Shown: positions 35,892 through 43,584 of the stretch, in pieces
How positions within the stretch are numbered: the stretch's first letter is position 1
Layout of the letters: each line of letters opens with the position of its first letter
Assembly (NCBI RefSeq): GCF_900129725.1
Contig: NZ_FQWQ01000001.1
Span: 1,054,001-1,118,000, forward strand
Origin: Chryseolinea serpens
GTDB lineage: Bacteria; Bacteroidota; Bacteroidia; Cytophagales; Cyclobacteriaceae
Length of the DNA stretch: 64,000 nt
Reading direction: 5' to 3'
Made by a program: the position numbers and the translations under genes
The notes under the pieces: model-generated
Database searches by the model: none
What the model saw: the letters and a program-made list of their open reading frames with translations, nothing else
Told to the model about the DNA's origin: nothing

Positions 35892-37121
35892 ATGTTAAAT
35901 CGTAGACAACTCATCCAACGCCTTTCCGGCTTTCCCCTGCTTGGCGGGCTGTTTGCTGCCACGTCCCTTCCCACGCTCACGGTTGCCGGCACACCCAAGC
36001 AGGCTCCCAAGCGCGATCTTTATAAAGAGCTTGGCATTCGCACCTTCATCAACGCCGCGGGCACCCTCACCTTTATGACCGGCTCGCTCATGCACGACGA
36101 AGTGCTGGACACCATCACGGGCACCGCCAAAGACTTCTGCATGCTGGACGAAGTGCAGGACAAAGTGGGCGAACGCATCGCCAAACTGGTCCATTCCGAA
36201 GCCGCTGTCGTCACCTCGGGAGCCTTCTCGGGAATGACGCTGGGATTGGCGGGTATCCTCACCGGTATGGACCAAAAGAAAGTGCCGCAACTTCCCCACC
36301 TGGAATACACCGGCATGAAATCGGAAGTGATCTGCCAGAAGGCACATGACATTGGATACAACCAAGCCTTGACCAACACGGGTTGTAAGATCATACAAGT
36401 AGAGACCGCCGAAGACGTGGCCAAGGCCGTGAACGAACGCACCGCCGTTATGCACTTCCTGAACATCGAAGCCGACAAAGGCAAGATTCAGCACGAAGAA
36501 TGGGTGGCCCTCGGAAAGAAGTATGGTGTCCCTACCTCTATCGACATCGCTGCCGACGTTCCACCCGTGAGCAACCTGTGGCGCTTCAACGACATGGGCT
36601 TCGACTTCGTGGTCGTCTCCGGTGGCAAGGCCATGCGCGGTCCTCAAAGCGCCGGCATCCTGATGGGCAAGAAAGACCTGATCGCTGCAGCCCGCCTGCA
36701 CATGGCTCCCCGCGGCTCGACTATCGGGCGCGGTATGAAAGTAAATAAAGAAGAGATCCTCGGCATGTATGTGGCCCTGGAAAAATATGTGAACGCCGAC
36801 CACGACAAAGAATGGAAAGAATGGGAAACGGCGATCGCCGTCGTCCAAAACGCCGTGAAGCCGCTCAACGGGGTGACCACTGAAATCCATGTTCCGCCCC
36901 TGGGCAACCATACCCCTACCCTGCGCATCGCATGGGATAAAGAGAAAGTGAAGACCACCGACAAAGAGCTGAAGGACGCTTTGCGCGCCGGCTCCCCTTC
37001 GATCGAAGTGGGCAATGCCGGCGAGAATGCCATCAACGTGACGGTGTTCATGCTGAAGCCCGGCCAGGAAAAGATCGTGGCCACGCGTCTCAAGGAAGAA
37101 TTATCAAAAGCTTCCGCCTAG
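35892..37121 (+). CDS. Tat-exported SelA/DgaE-type PLP enzyme
   Basis: A 409-residue protein. The N-terminus MLNRRQLIQRLSGF with a hydrophobic stretch is a twin-arginine-type export signal. The rest is the PLP fold of the SelA-like group (INAAGTLTFMTGS near 53; VVTSGAFSGM near 107), with the PLP Lys in VVSGGKAMRGPQ near residue 245. Relatives include selenocysteine synthase and D-glucosaminate-6-phosphate ammonia-lyase (DgaE). A tRNA role is unlikely for an exported protein, so an ammonia-lyase or dehydratase acting on an amino sugar or amino acid is inferred. It heads a five-gene operon. Tat export would let it fold with PLP in the cytoplasm first. Confidence 0.85.
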   Translation: MLNRRQLIQRLSGFPLLGGLFAATSLPTLTVAGTPKQAPKRDLYKELGIRTFINAAGTLTFMTGSLMHDEVLDTITGTAKDFCMLDEVQDKVGERIAKLVHSEAAVVTSGAFSGMTLGLAGILTGMDQKKVPQLPHLEYTGMKSEVICQKAHDIGYNQALTNTGCKIIQVETAEDVAKAVNERTAVMHFLNIEADKGKIQHEEWVALGKKYGVPTSIDIAADVPPVSNLWRFNDMGFDFVVVSGGKAMRGPQSAGILMGKKDLIAAARLHMAPRGSTIGRGMKVNKEEILGMYVALEKYVNADHDKEWKEWETAIAVVQNAVKPLNGVTTEIHVPPLGNHTPTLRIAWDKEKVKTTDKELKDALRAGSPSIEVGNAGENAINVTVFMLKPGQEKIVATRLKEELSKASA

Positions 37122-37137
37122 CGAACGACGGCACACT

Positions 37138-37875
37138 ATGATGAACAGGCTTCTCCTTTTTGTATTGCTTGTCGGTTGTCATCGTGTTGTCTTCGCCTTT
37201 CGCCCCGTCGCCGATTCGGCAACGATCGTGGTGAAGAAGACTGCCGATTTCAAGGTCAACGGTGAAGGCACCGCGCCCGCATGGGCCGGCGCGGCGTGGA
37301 TACCCGTTACCGTGCAAGAATCACCCTCCGGCAAATCCATGCCCACACGGGCCAAGGTGTTGTATTCCGATAAAGGCGTGTATTTTCTTTTTGTCTGTGA
37401 AGATCAAAAACTCACCACCACGCTCACAGAAGACTTTGTCGGTTTGTGGAAGGAAGATGTGGTGGAGGTGTTCCTCTGGCCCGATCAAAGCATGCCGGTT
37501 TATTTTGAATACGAGCTCTCGCCCATGAACTATGAGTTGCCCATCCTGGTCCCCAATTTCAAAGGACGCGCCATGGGATGGCAGCCCTGGCATTATGCCG
37601 ACGAGCGCAAAACTCAACACGCCACCAGCGCTCAAGGCGGTGAGAAAAAAACCAGCGCGTCCGTCAAAAGCTGGACGGCCGAGATTTTCATTCCCTTCCG
37701 GTTATTGGGCCCGCTCGTGAGCGGCACCCCCAAACCCGGCGACCGTTGGCGCGCGAACCTCTATCGCATCGACTACGACAACGGAGCCACTTACTACGCC
37801 TGGCGCCACACCAGCATGGTGAAAGGCTCCAACTTTCATGAATACGACCGATTTGGAACCCTCTTATTTGAATAG
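37138..37875 (+). CDS. Secreted CBM9-like carbohydrate-binding protein
   Basis: A 245-residue protein with a signal peptide ending near residue 22. It has the fold markers of CBM9-like proteins: AKVLYSDKGVYFLFVCEDQ, then WKEDVVEVFLWPDQ, YFEYELSPMNYEL and AEIFIPFRLL, ending KGSNFHEYDRFGTLLFE. Such domains bind sugars through an aromatic sandwich; stand-alone copies are often near sugar catabolic genes. It starts 16 bp after the PLP enzyme and likely binds or delivers the operon's substrate (inference). Confidence 0.83.
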   Translation: MMNRLLLFVLLVGCHRVVFAFRPVADSATIVVKKTADFKVNGEGTAPAWAGAAWIPVTVQESPSGKSMPTRAKVLYSDKGVYFLFVCEDQKLTTTLTEDFVGLWKEDVVEVFLWPDQSMPVYFEYELSPMNYELPILVPNFKGRAMGWQPWHYADERKTQHATSAQGGEKKTSASVKSWTAEIFIPFRLLGPLVSGTPKPGDRWRANLYRIDYDNGATYYAWRHTSMVKGSNFHEYDRFGTLLFE

Positions 37876-37903
37876 CCATCCCAGACCAAACCCCCCATCC
37901 TGC

Positions 37904-39649
37904 ATGATCCTGACGTTAACCCGCAGCCGGCCTTTCAACGTGATCCTTTTCTTGTTTCTCGTCTTCACACTCACACGCTGCAAAGACAAACTTCCCCCCG
38001 GCGACCCCGACAACGGAGGCCTCTTTCTCCCCCGTGGCTTCGAGGCTGTGGTGGTGGTCGATAGCTTAAGAGGCCGTGCCCGCCAACTCGCCGTGAATGA
38101 CAACGGCGACATCTATGTGAAGTCGCGCTTCTCCAAACCCGATGCCCGCAACGTCGTCTTGCGCGACACCAACGGCGACGGCAAAGCCGACAGCATCAAA
38201 GAGTTTGGGAGCTATGAAAAAGAAAGGACGTATGGCACGGCCATGCGCGTCCACAAGGGTTATCTCTATCTCAGTTCCGAACTCACCGTGTATCGCTACA
38301 AATTGACGCCCGGTAAGATGGTCCCCGAAGACTCCATCGAAACCATTGTGATCGACGATCATGAACACGGCTCGCACGAACACATCGCCAAACCCATTTG
38401 CTTCGACAACAACGGCCATATCTATGTGCCCTTTGGTGCGCCCTCCAACTCCTGCCAGATCATGAACCGGACACCACAAAATCCCGGTCAGGACCCATGC
38501 CCGCAACTGGATCTGCACGGCGGCGTGTGGCGCTTTGATGAGAACAAACCGCGCCAGACACAAAAAGACGGCATCAAGTTCGCGACCGGTATCCGCAGCG
38601 TTGTGGCCATGGAATGGAACCCGATGGACGACAATCTCTACCTCGTCATGCACGGCCGCGACGATTTGTTGAGACTCTGGCCCAACCTCTACTCACCCTG
38701 GCAAAGCGCCGTGTTGCCGGCAGAAGAGTTCCTGAAAGTGACCGAGGGTGCTGACTTCGGATGGCCGTATTGCTATTATGATCAATTGAAAGAAAAGAAA
38801 GTACTGTCCCCCGAATATGGCGGCAACGGCGACTCGATCGGGCGCTGCGACCAATTCCAAAAACCACTCATGGGTTTTCCCGGACACTGGGCGCCCAACG
38901 ATTTGTATTTTTACAAAGGCAATCAATATCCCGAACGGTATAAACAAGGCGCGTTCATTGCGTTTCACGGCTCTACCAATCGCGCGCCTTATCCGCAGTC
39001 GGGCTACATCATCGTGTTTGTTCCGTTCAAAGACAACAAACCGACCGGTCAGTGGGAAGTGTTTGCCGATGGCTTTGCCGGCGTTGACCCGGTGGTGGAT
39101 GTGAGCGACGCGGTCTATCGTCCCATGGGCATTGCCGAAGGTCCCGACGGCTCGTTGTATATTTCCGATACGGAGAAAGGAAAGATCTGGCGCATCCTGT
39201 ACAAAGGCGACAAAGACAAGTTTGGCACCGAAGACCTGGCGGATATGGAGAAACGCAAATCAGCCTCCAACATCCGAAATCCGGACCCGGTCAACGACAA
39301 CCTCGACAAAGGAAAGGCTGTGGGCGGCCAAAAAATCTACGAGACCTATTGCGCCACGTGTCACCAGAAGAACGGCAAGGGAGCCTCCGGAAGATTCCCG
39401 CCGCTGATCAACACCGAGTGGGTGAACGGTGATAAAAAACGGCTGATTGGCATCGTACTGAATGGCATGGAAGGCAACCTTGAAGTGAATGGCGAAACCT
39501 TTGTCAACGCCATGCCCCAGCACAGCTTCCTCAGCGACGAAGACGTGGCCAAGACGCTGACCTACATCCGCCAGAATTTTGGCAACAAGGCCAGCGCCGT
39601 AGAAACCGACGAGGTGACTGCCGTTCGTAAAAAGCTTCCGAAGAAATAG
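37904..39649 (+). CDS. Lipoprotein PQQ-type sugar dehydrogenase fused to cytochrome c
   Basis: 581 residues from the ATG at 37904; the longer frame overlaps the previous gene without coding character. A lipobox (FTLTRC, Cys about 26) anchors it. Residues 35-450 form a soluble-glucose/sorbosone-dehydrogenase beta-propeller (GFEAVVVVDSLRG, HEHIAKPICFDNNGHIYVPF, MGIAEGPDGSLYISDTEKG). A C-terminal cytochrome c domain has the heme motif YCATCHQ near 481 and a Met ligand in AMPQHSFLSDED near 535. It would oxidise an aldose or similar alcohol in the periplasm and pass electrons to its own heme. Whether PQQ is truly bound is inferred from family. Confidence 0.9.
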   Translation: MILTLTRSRPFNVILFLFLVFTLTRCKDKLPPGDPDNGGLFLPRGFEAVVVVDSLRGRARQLAVNDNGDIYVKSRFSKPDARNVVLRDTNGDGKADSIKEFGSYEKERTYGTAMRVHKGYLYLSSELTVYRYKLTPGKMVPEDSIETIVIDDHEHGSHEHIAKPICFDNNGHIYVPFGAPSNSCQIMNRTPQNPGQDPCPQLDLHGGVWRFDENKPRQTQKDGIKFATGIRSVVAMEWNPMDDNLYLVMHGRDDLLRLWPNLYSPWQSAVLPAEEFLKVTEGADFGWPYCYYDQLKEKKVLSPEYGGNGDSIGRCDQFQKPLMGFPGHWAPNDLYFYKGNQYPERYKQGAFIAFHGSTNRAPYPQSGYIIVFVPFKDNKPTGQWEVFADGFAGVDPVVDVSDAVYRPMGIAEGPDGSLYISDTEKGKIWRILYKGDKDKFGTEDLADMEKRKSASNIRNPDPVNDNLDKGKAVGGQKIYETYCATCHQKNGKGASGRFPPLINTEWVNGDKKRLIGIVLNGMEGNLEVNGETFVNAMPQHSFLSDEDVAKTLTYIRQNFGNKASAVETDEVTAVRKKLPKK

Positions 39650-39688
39650 TTTCAGATAGTTTTAATTTAACCTTAAACAATACCCAAA

Positions 39689-40147
39689 ATGAAAGAACAA
39701 AGAAGATCGACCCTCAAAAAATTGTTTGCTTCCGCAGCCGGCCTTGTCGGATTAGGCATCGCCTCAGCCAAAGCTGACGCAACACCGGAAAAAGAAGTGT
39801 TCAACGTGGTGAAAGACGACCAGGACGTACCGCTCTTCTCTGGTTCCACCAAGTTCAACAACCTGGTATTCATCGCCGGCAAAGGCGCCCACTTCGAAGG
39901 CGACATCACTGCCCACACCAAACACGTGTTGGACGAATTGGAGAAAGAGCTTATCGCCGCCGGATCGTCCATGAAGAAAGTGCTGAAGTGCAGCGTATTC
40001 CTCCACGACCTCAACGACTACAAAGCCATGAACGAAGCCTACAAAGGCCGCTTTGGCGACAAACCCCCGGTGCGCACAACGGTGGCCGTATACGGTGGTG
40101 TTCCCGGCGACTCGCTGGTGGAAATTGACTGCATCGCCTATATCTAA
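39689..40147 (+). CDS. Tat-exported RidA-family imine hydrolase
   Basis: A 152-residue protein. The N-terminus RRSTLKKLFASAAGLVG is a Tat-type signal, which is unusual since RidA proteins are normally cytosolic. The mature part is a full RidA/YjgF domain: LVFIAGKGAHFEGDI near 53, the catalytic Arg in PPVRTTVAVYGGVPGD near 130 and the Glu in VEIDCIAYI. RidA hydrolyses enamine/imine products released by PLP enzymes to keto acids and ammonia. Its place in an operon with an exported PLP enzyme strongly suggests that it handles that enzyme's product outside the cytoplasm. Confidence 0.92.
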   Translation: MKEQRRSTLKKLFASAAGLVGLGIASAKADATPEKEVFNVVKDDQDVPLFSGSTKFNNLVFIAGKGAHFEGDITAHTKHVLDELEKELIAAGSSMKKVLKCSVFLHDLNDYKAMNEAYKGRFGDKPPVRTTVAVYGGVPGDSLVEIDCIAYI

Positions 40148-40199
40148 TCTTATCCTCCGGAGGAAGTTTTATTACTACGAACCTAAACATCAAACCGAC

Positions 40200-41450
40200 A
40201 TGCATCGAAAATATATTCTATCCCTTTTAACCGTGCTTTGTTTGGTCTTATCGGCGCAGGCACAAGACTATACCCTATTGATCAAAGGCGGGCATGTCAT
40301 TGATCCGAAGAACAATATCGACGACATCATGGACGTGGCCATCAAGGACGACAAGATCGCCCTGGTTGCCAAGAACATCGACGCCAAGAAAGCGGCGCAG
40401 GTGGTCGACGCCAAGGGCATGTACGTCACGCCCGGTGTTATCGATATTCACTCGCACAACTTCTTCGGCACCCAGGAAAATCATTACCTGGGCGACGGAT
40501 TCGAAGCGCTTCCTCCGGATGGTTTTACTTTTCGGGCCGGTGTGACCACGGTGGTGGATTGCGGCGGTGCCGGGTGGAAAACATTCGACACCTTTAAGGC
40601 AAACGTCATCGCCCATTCGAAGACCCGCGTGCTTTCCTTCCTCAACATTGTGGGCGAAGGCATGCGCGGTGGCCCCTACGAACAAAACCTCAACGACATG
40701 GACGCCAAGCTGACAGCCATGGTGGTGAAACAACACCGCGAGATCGTCGGCATTAAGGTCGCGCACTACACCGGTGCCGAGTGGGATCCGGTGGATCGCG
40801 CCGTAGAAGCCGGCAAGAGCGCCAACGTGCCCGTGATCGTGGACTTCGGCGGACACATCCCCAACCTGAGTATCCAGGAACTCTTCACGAAACACCTCCG
40901 CCCCGGCGACATCTTCACGCATACTTTTGCGCGCTTGGCCGGACGCCAGCCGATCGTGGGCCCCGATGGAAAAATACTCCCCTTCGTAGTGGAAGCCCAA
41001 CGCAATGGCATTGTGTTCGACGTGGGCCATGGCGGCGGAAGTTTCACCTTCGTGCAAGCCATACCCGCATTGAAGAGCGGCTTCTATCCCAACACCATCA
41101 GCACCGACCTGCACACCGGCAGCATGAACGCCGGCATGAAGGACCAACTGAACGTGATGTCCAAGTTTCTCAGCATGGGCATGCCCCTGCAACAAGTTAT
41201 CAAAGCCTCTACCTGGGCTCCCGCACAAGTGATCCACCGCGATGACCTCGGTCACCTCACGGCCGGTGCCGGCGCCGATGTGGCGGTATTTAGTGTGTTG
41301 ACGGGAAAATATGGATTCATCGATTCCAGTGGGGCCAAATTCCAGGGTACGCAGAAATTTGATTGTGAGCTTACGCTGCGCGATGGTAAAGTCGTGTGGG
41401 ATTTGAATGGCATCTCCAGGCCGGCGTGGGACGCGCCGGAGAAGAAGTAA
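40200..41450 (+). CDS. Secreted amidohydrolase/deacetylase (COG3964-type)
   Basis: 416 residues from the ATG at 40200, with a Sec signal ending LSAQAQ. The amidohydrolase barrel has the metal motif VIDIHSHNF near 82, a central Lys/His region (GIKVAHYTGAEW near 183), HIPNLS near 219, HTFARLAG near 241 and the late metal Asp in ISTDLHTG near 302. It resembles the metallohydrolases that neighbour SelA-like genes in other bacteria and remove acyl groups from amines. Here it would deacylate the operon's substrate in the periplasm. An N-acyl-amino-acid substrate is the alternative. Confidence 0.88.
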   Translation: MHRKYILSLLTVLCLVLSAQAQDYTLLIKGGHVIDPKNNIDDIMDVAIKDDKIALVAKNIDAKKAAQVVDAKGMYVTPGVIDIHSHNFFGTQENHYLGDGFEALPPDGFTFRAGVTTVVDCGGAGWKTFDTFKANVIAHSKTRVLSFLNIVGEGMRGGPYEQNLNDMDAKLTAMVVKQHREIVGIKVAHYTGAEWDPVDRAVEAGKSANVPVIVDFGGHIPNLSIQELFTKHLRPGDIFTHTFARLAGRQPIVGPDGKILPFVVEAQRNGIVFDVGHGGGSFTFVQAIPALKSGFYPNTISTDLHTGSMNAGMKDQLNVMSKFLSMGMPLQQVIKASTWAPAQVIHRDDLGHLTAGAGADVAVFSVLTGKYGFIDSSGAKFQGTQKFDCELTLRDGKVVWDLNGISRPAWDAPEKK

Positions 41451-41461
41451 AATACATTTGC

Positions 41462-41533
41462 ACCGCAGAGGCGCAAAGAAAGACGCAAAGTTAGCTTTGC
41501 GTTTAACTTTGCGCCTTTGCGTCTCTGCGGTTT
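41462..41533. repeat. Long imperfect palindrome between convergent genes
   Basis: An inverted repeat with outer arms ACCGCAGAGGCGCAAAG and CTTTGCGTCTCTGCGGT and an inner GACGCAAAGTTA/TTTGCGTTTAACTTTGC stem. It lies between the stops of the amidohydrolase and the leftward NAD(P)-binding gene and may act as a two-way terminator. I recall similar CGCAGAG-GCGCAAAG palindromes in many Bacteroidota genomes. Confidence 0.75.
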
Positions 41534-41547
41534 AAACTGCATTCCCT

Positions 41548-42213
41548 CTACGCGTGCGCCAGCGCAACAATATCAGGCACCTCCAATATCTTCTTCTCAG
41601 TGCCCACCGTCACCGTATGGATCATCGCCTGCCCCACCTCTGCCAGGGTGCAGAAATATTTTGGAAAGAGTTTACGGCTCACCGGGAAGATCCAGTTCAC
41701 ATACTTATAAAACGGAAGCACATTCTTCAACCCCGGCGTGGGCAACATAAACCCCGGCCGGAAAGCGATGGCCTGCTTGAAAGGAAGTTTGAACAGGTCG
41801 TTCTCCGTTTTTCCTTTCACCCGTGCCCACATGCCCTTGCTCTCGGTTGAGTCGGTGCCGGCTCCCGAAACATAACAAAACGTCATGCCCGGATTTTGTT
41901 TGGATAATATCGTCGCCACGTGCATCGTGAGCGTGTAGGTCATTTTTGTATACTCCGGTTCCTTCATCCCCACGGACGAAACCCCCAAACAGAAAAAGCA
42001 GGCGTTGTAGCCCGCGAGCTGGTTCTGGATGGGCGTGAGATCAAAAAAATCGGCGTGGAGGATTTCTTTTAGTTTAGGATGGCTCACGCCGCTGGGTTTG
42101 CGGGTGATCACCAAGACCGCTTCCACGGCGCTGTCTTGTAAACATTCGTGCAATACGCCTTCTCCAACCATGCCGGTAACGCCGGTGACGATCGCTCTTA
42201 CAGGGGTTTTCAT
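41548..42213 (-). CDS. NAD(P)-binding Rossmann protein (NmrA/HTATIP2-like)
   Basis: A 221-residue cytosolic protein with a short-chain/epimerase fold. The nucleotide loop is VTGVTGMVGEGVL at about 9-21, with a strand-loop FFCLGVSSVGM near 73 and a YVSGAGTDS segment near 113. The classical SDR Tyr-x3-Lys is not evident, as in atypical NAD(P)-binding members. Redox or regulatory function cannot be settled. Single gene, convergent with the amidohydrolase. Confidence 0.8.
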   Translation of the reverse strand: MKTPVRAIVTGVTGMVGEGVLHECLQDSAVEAVLVITRKPSGVSHPKLKEILHADFFDLTPIQNQLAGYNACFFCLGVSSVGMKEPEYTKMTYTLTMHVATILSKQNPGMTFCYVSGAGTDSTESKGMWARVKGKTENDLFKLPFKQAIAFRPGFMLPTPGLKNVLPFYKYVNWIFPVSRKLFPKYFCTLAEVGQAMIHTVTVGTEKKILEVPDIVALAHA

Positions 42214-42354
42214 TTTTGTTTGTTTATACTAATGATTTACTTAAAAATAATCGCTTGATCAAGCCAATTCCCCTCCACCCGGGCCATCGCCGTACAGCCT
42301 CTTGCAAGAACCTGTACTTAGCGGTAAATTAGAAAACAACCAACCCCCACCCCC

Positions 42355-43518
42355 ATGCCCGGATATTTCTTTGCCCTTTTCGCGATAGGGCTCTTCACCC
42401 CCCAGGAACTTCCCTTTCAACCCCAGGTAGTCGACAATGCTGTTTCCATCGGCTATGGCCTGGCCATCGGCGATGTAGACGGAGACGGGAAGCCGGATAT
42501 TTTATTGGCCGACAAAAAACAATTCGTCTGGTATCGCAACGGTGACTGGAAACGCTTTGTGATGGCTGAAAACCTCACCGAATCCGACAACGTCTGCATC
42601 GCCGCCCGCGACATCGATCGGGATGGCAAAGTGGAAGTGGCCGTGGGCGCGCAATGGAACCCCTCCGAGACGGCCGATACGGTGAAGTCCGGAGCGGTCT
42701 TTTATCTTTCCCGCCCCAGCGATCCAACCCAACCCTGGAAAGCCACCGCGCTTCACCACGAGCCCACCGTGCACCGCATGCGTTGGGTGCAGGTCGGCCC
42801 CACCCAATTCCACCTCGTGGTCGTGCCCCTTCATGGCCGGGGAAATGCCAATGGGTCCGGAGAAGGCGTGAAAGTGCTGGCCTACATTCCCCCGGCGAAG
42901 CAACGCGACGATGCCAGCAAATGGAAGTACGCCCTGATCGACCGCTCCATGCACCTCACCCACAACCTCGATGTCATCCCGGAACGGAAAAATGAGTCCA
43001 TCTATGTCGGCGGCAAAGAAGGGATCAAAGCATTTTATTACGATGGCAAAACGTGGAAGCCCGGGCCGGTGGTTGTCGCCGATAAAAGTTTTGGTGAAGT
43101 ACGGCGAACGATCTCTGGAAACGAAACGCACATCGCCGCCGTCGAGCCCATGCACGGAACGGACCTTACGTTCTACACGTCATCCGGAAAAACCAACACG
43201 TTCTCGCGAAACGTGCTCACCACCGCACTCAACCAGGGCCATGCGCTGGCCGTGGGCGATCTAATGGGCCTGGGCAATAGCCAGGTAGTGGTGGGTTGGC
43301 GTGAACCGGACGCCGATAAAAAGACCGGCATAAAAATGTTTGTTCCCACCAACAACACCTACACACAATGGAACACAATTTCCATTGATGACAATGAAAT
43401 CGCCTGCGAAGATCTACAAGTGGCCGACCTGAACGGCGACGACAAAAAAGAGATCATCGCGGCCGGAAGAGCGTCGCATAATCTGAAGATCTATTGGAAT
43501 CATTCACCCGCAAAATAA
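42355..43518 (+). CDS. Secreted FG-GAP/VCBS-repeat protein
   Basis: A 387-residue protein with a short signal peptide. Beta-propeller repeats are of the FG-GAP/VCBS type: AIGDVDGDGKPDILLAD near 38, ARDIDRDGKVEVAVGAQW near 84, AVGDLMGLGNSQVVVGW near 300 and VADLNGDDKKEIIAAG near 355. The DxDxDG loops bind calcium. Such propellers usually mediate binding outside the cell; no enzymatic residues are recognised. A terminator overlaps its stop codon. Confidence 0.85.
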   Translation: MPGYFFALFAIGLFTPQELPFQPQVVDNAVSIGYGLAIGDVDGDGKPDILLADKKQFVWYRNGDWKRFVMAENLTESDNVCIAARDIDRDGKVEVAVGAQWNPSETADTVKSGAVFYLSRPSDPTQPWKATALHHEPTVHRMRWVQVGPTQFHLVVVPLHGRGNANGSGEGVKVLAYIPPAKQRDDASKWKYALIDRSMHLTHNLDVIPERKNESIYVGGKEGIKAFYYDGKTWKPGPVVVADKSFGEVRRTISGNETHIAAVEPMHGTDLTFYTSSGKTNTFSRNVLTTALNQGHALAVGDLMGLGNSQVVVGWREPDADKKTGIKMFVPTNNTYTQWNTISIDDNEIACEDLQVADLNGDDKKEIIAAGRASHNLKIYWNHSPAK

Positions 43519-43554
43519 AAGCGTTCCAGGTTAACGGCTAACCTGGAACGCTTT
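43518..43554. terminator. Strong bidirectional terminator
   Basis: A perfect hairpin of about 15 bp (arms AAGCGTTCCAGGTTA and TAACCTGGAACGCTT, loop ACGGC), with A and T at its flanks. It overlaps the TAA of the VCBS gene and faces the stop of the DUF885 gene at 43585. Confidence 0.85.
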
Positions 43555-43584
43555 CGACTAAAGGTCTATTGGATTTAATCAGGC

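Noticed and set aside
35892-37121. True selenocysteine synthase SelA
   Set aside because: The protein has an export signal and no tRNA-Sec, SelB or SelD gene is nearby; the family also contains sugar-acid ammonia-lyases.
40053-40199. N-terminal extension of the amidohydrolase frame
   Set aside because: It overlaps the end of the RidA gene in another frame and precedes a clean signal peptide starting at 40200.
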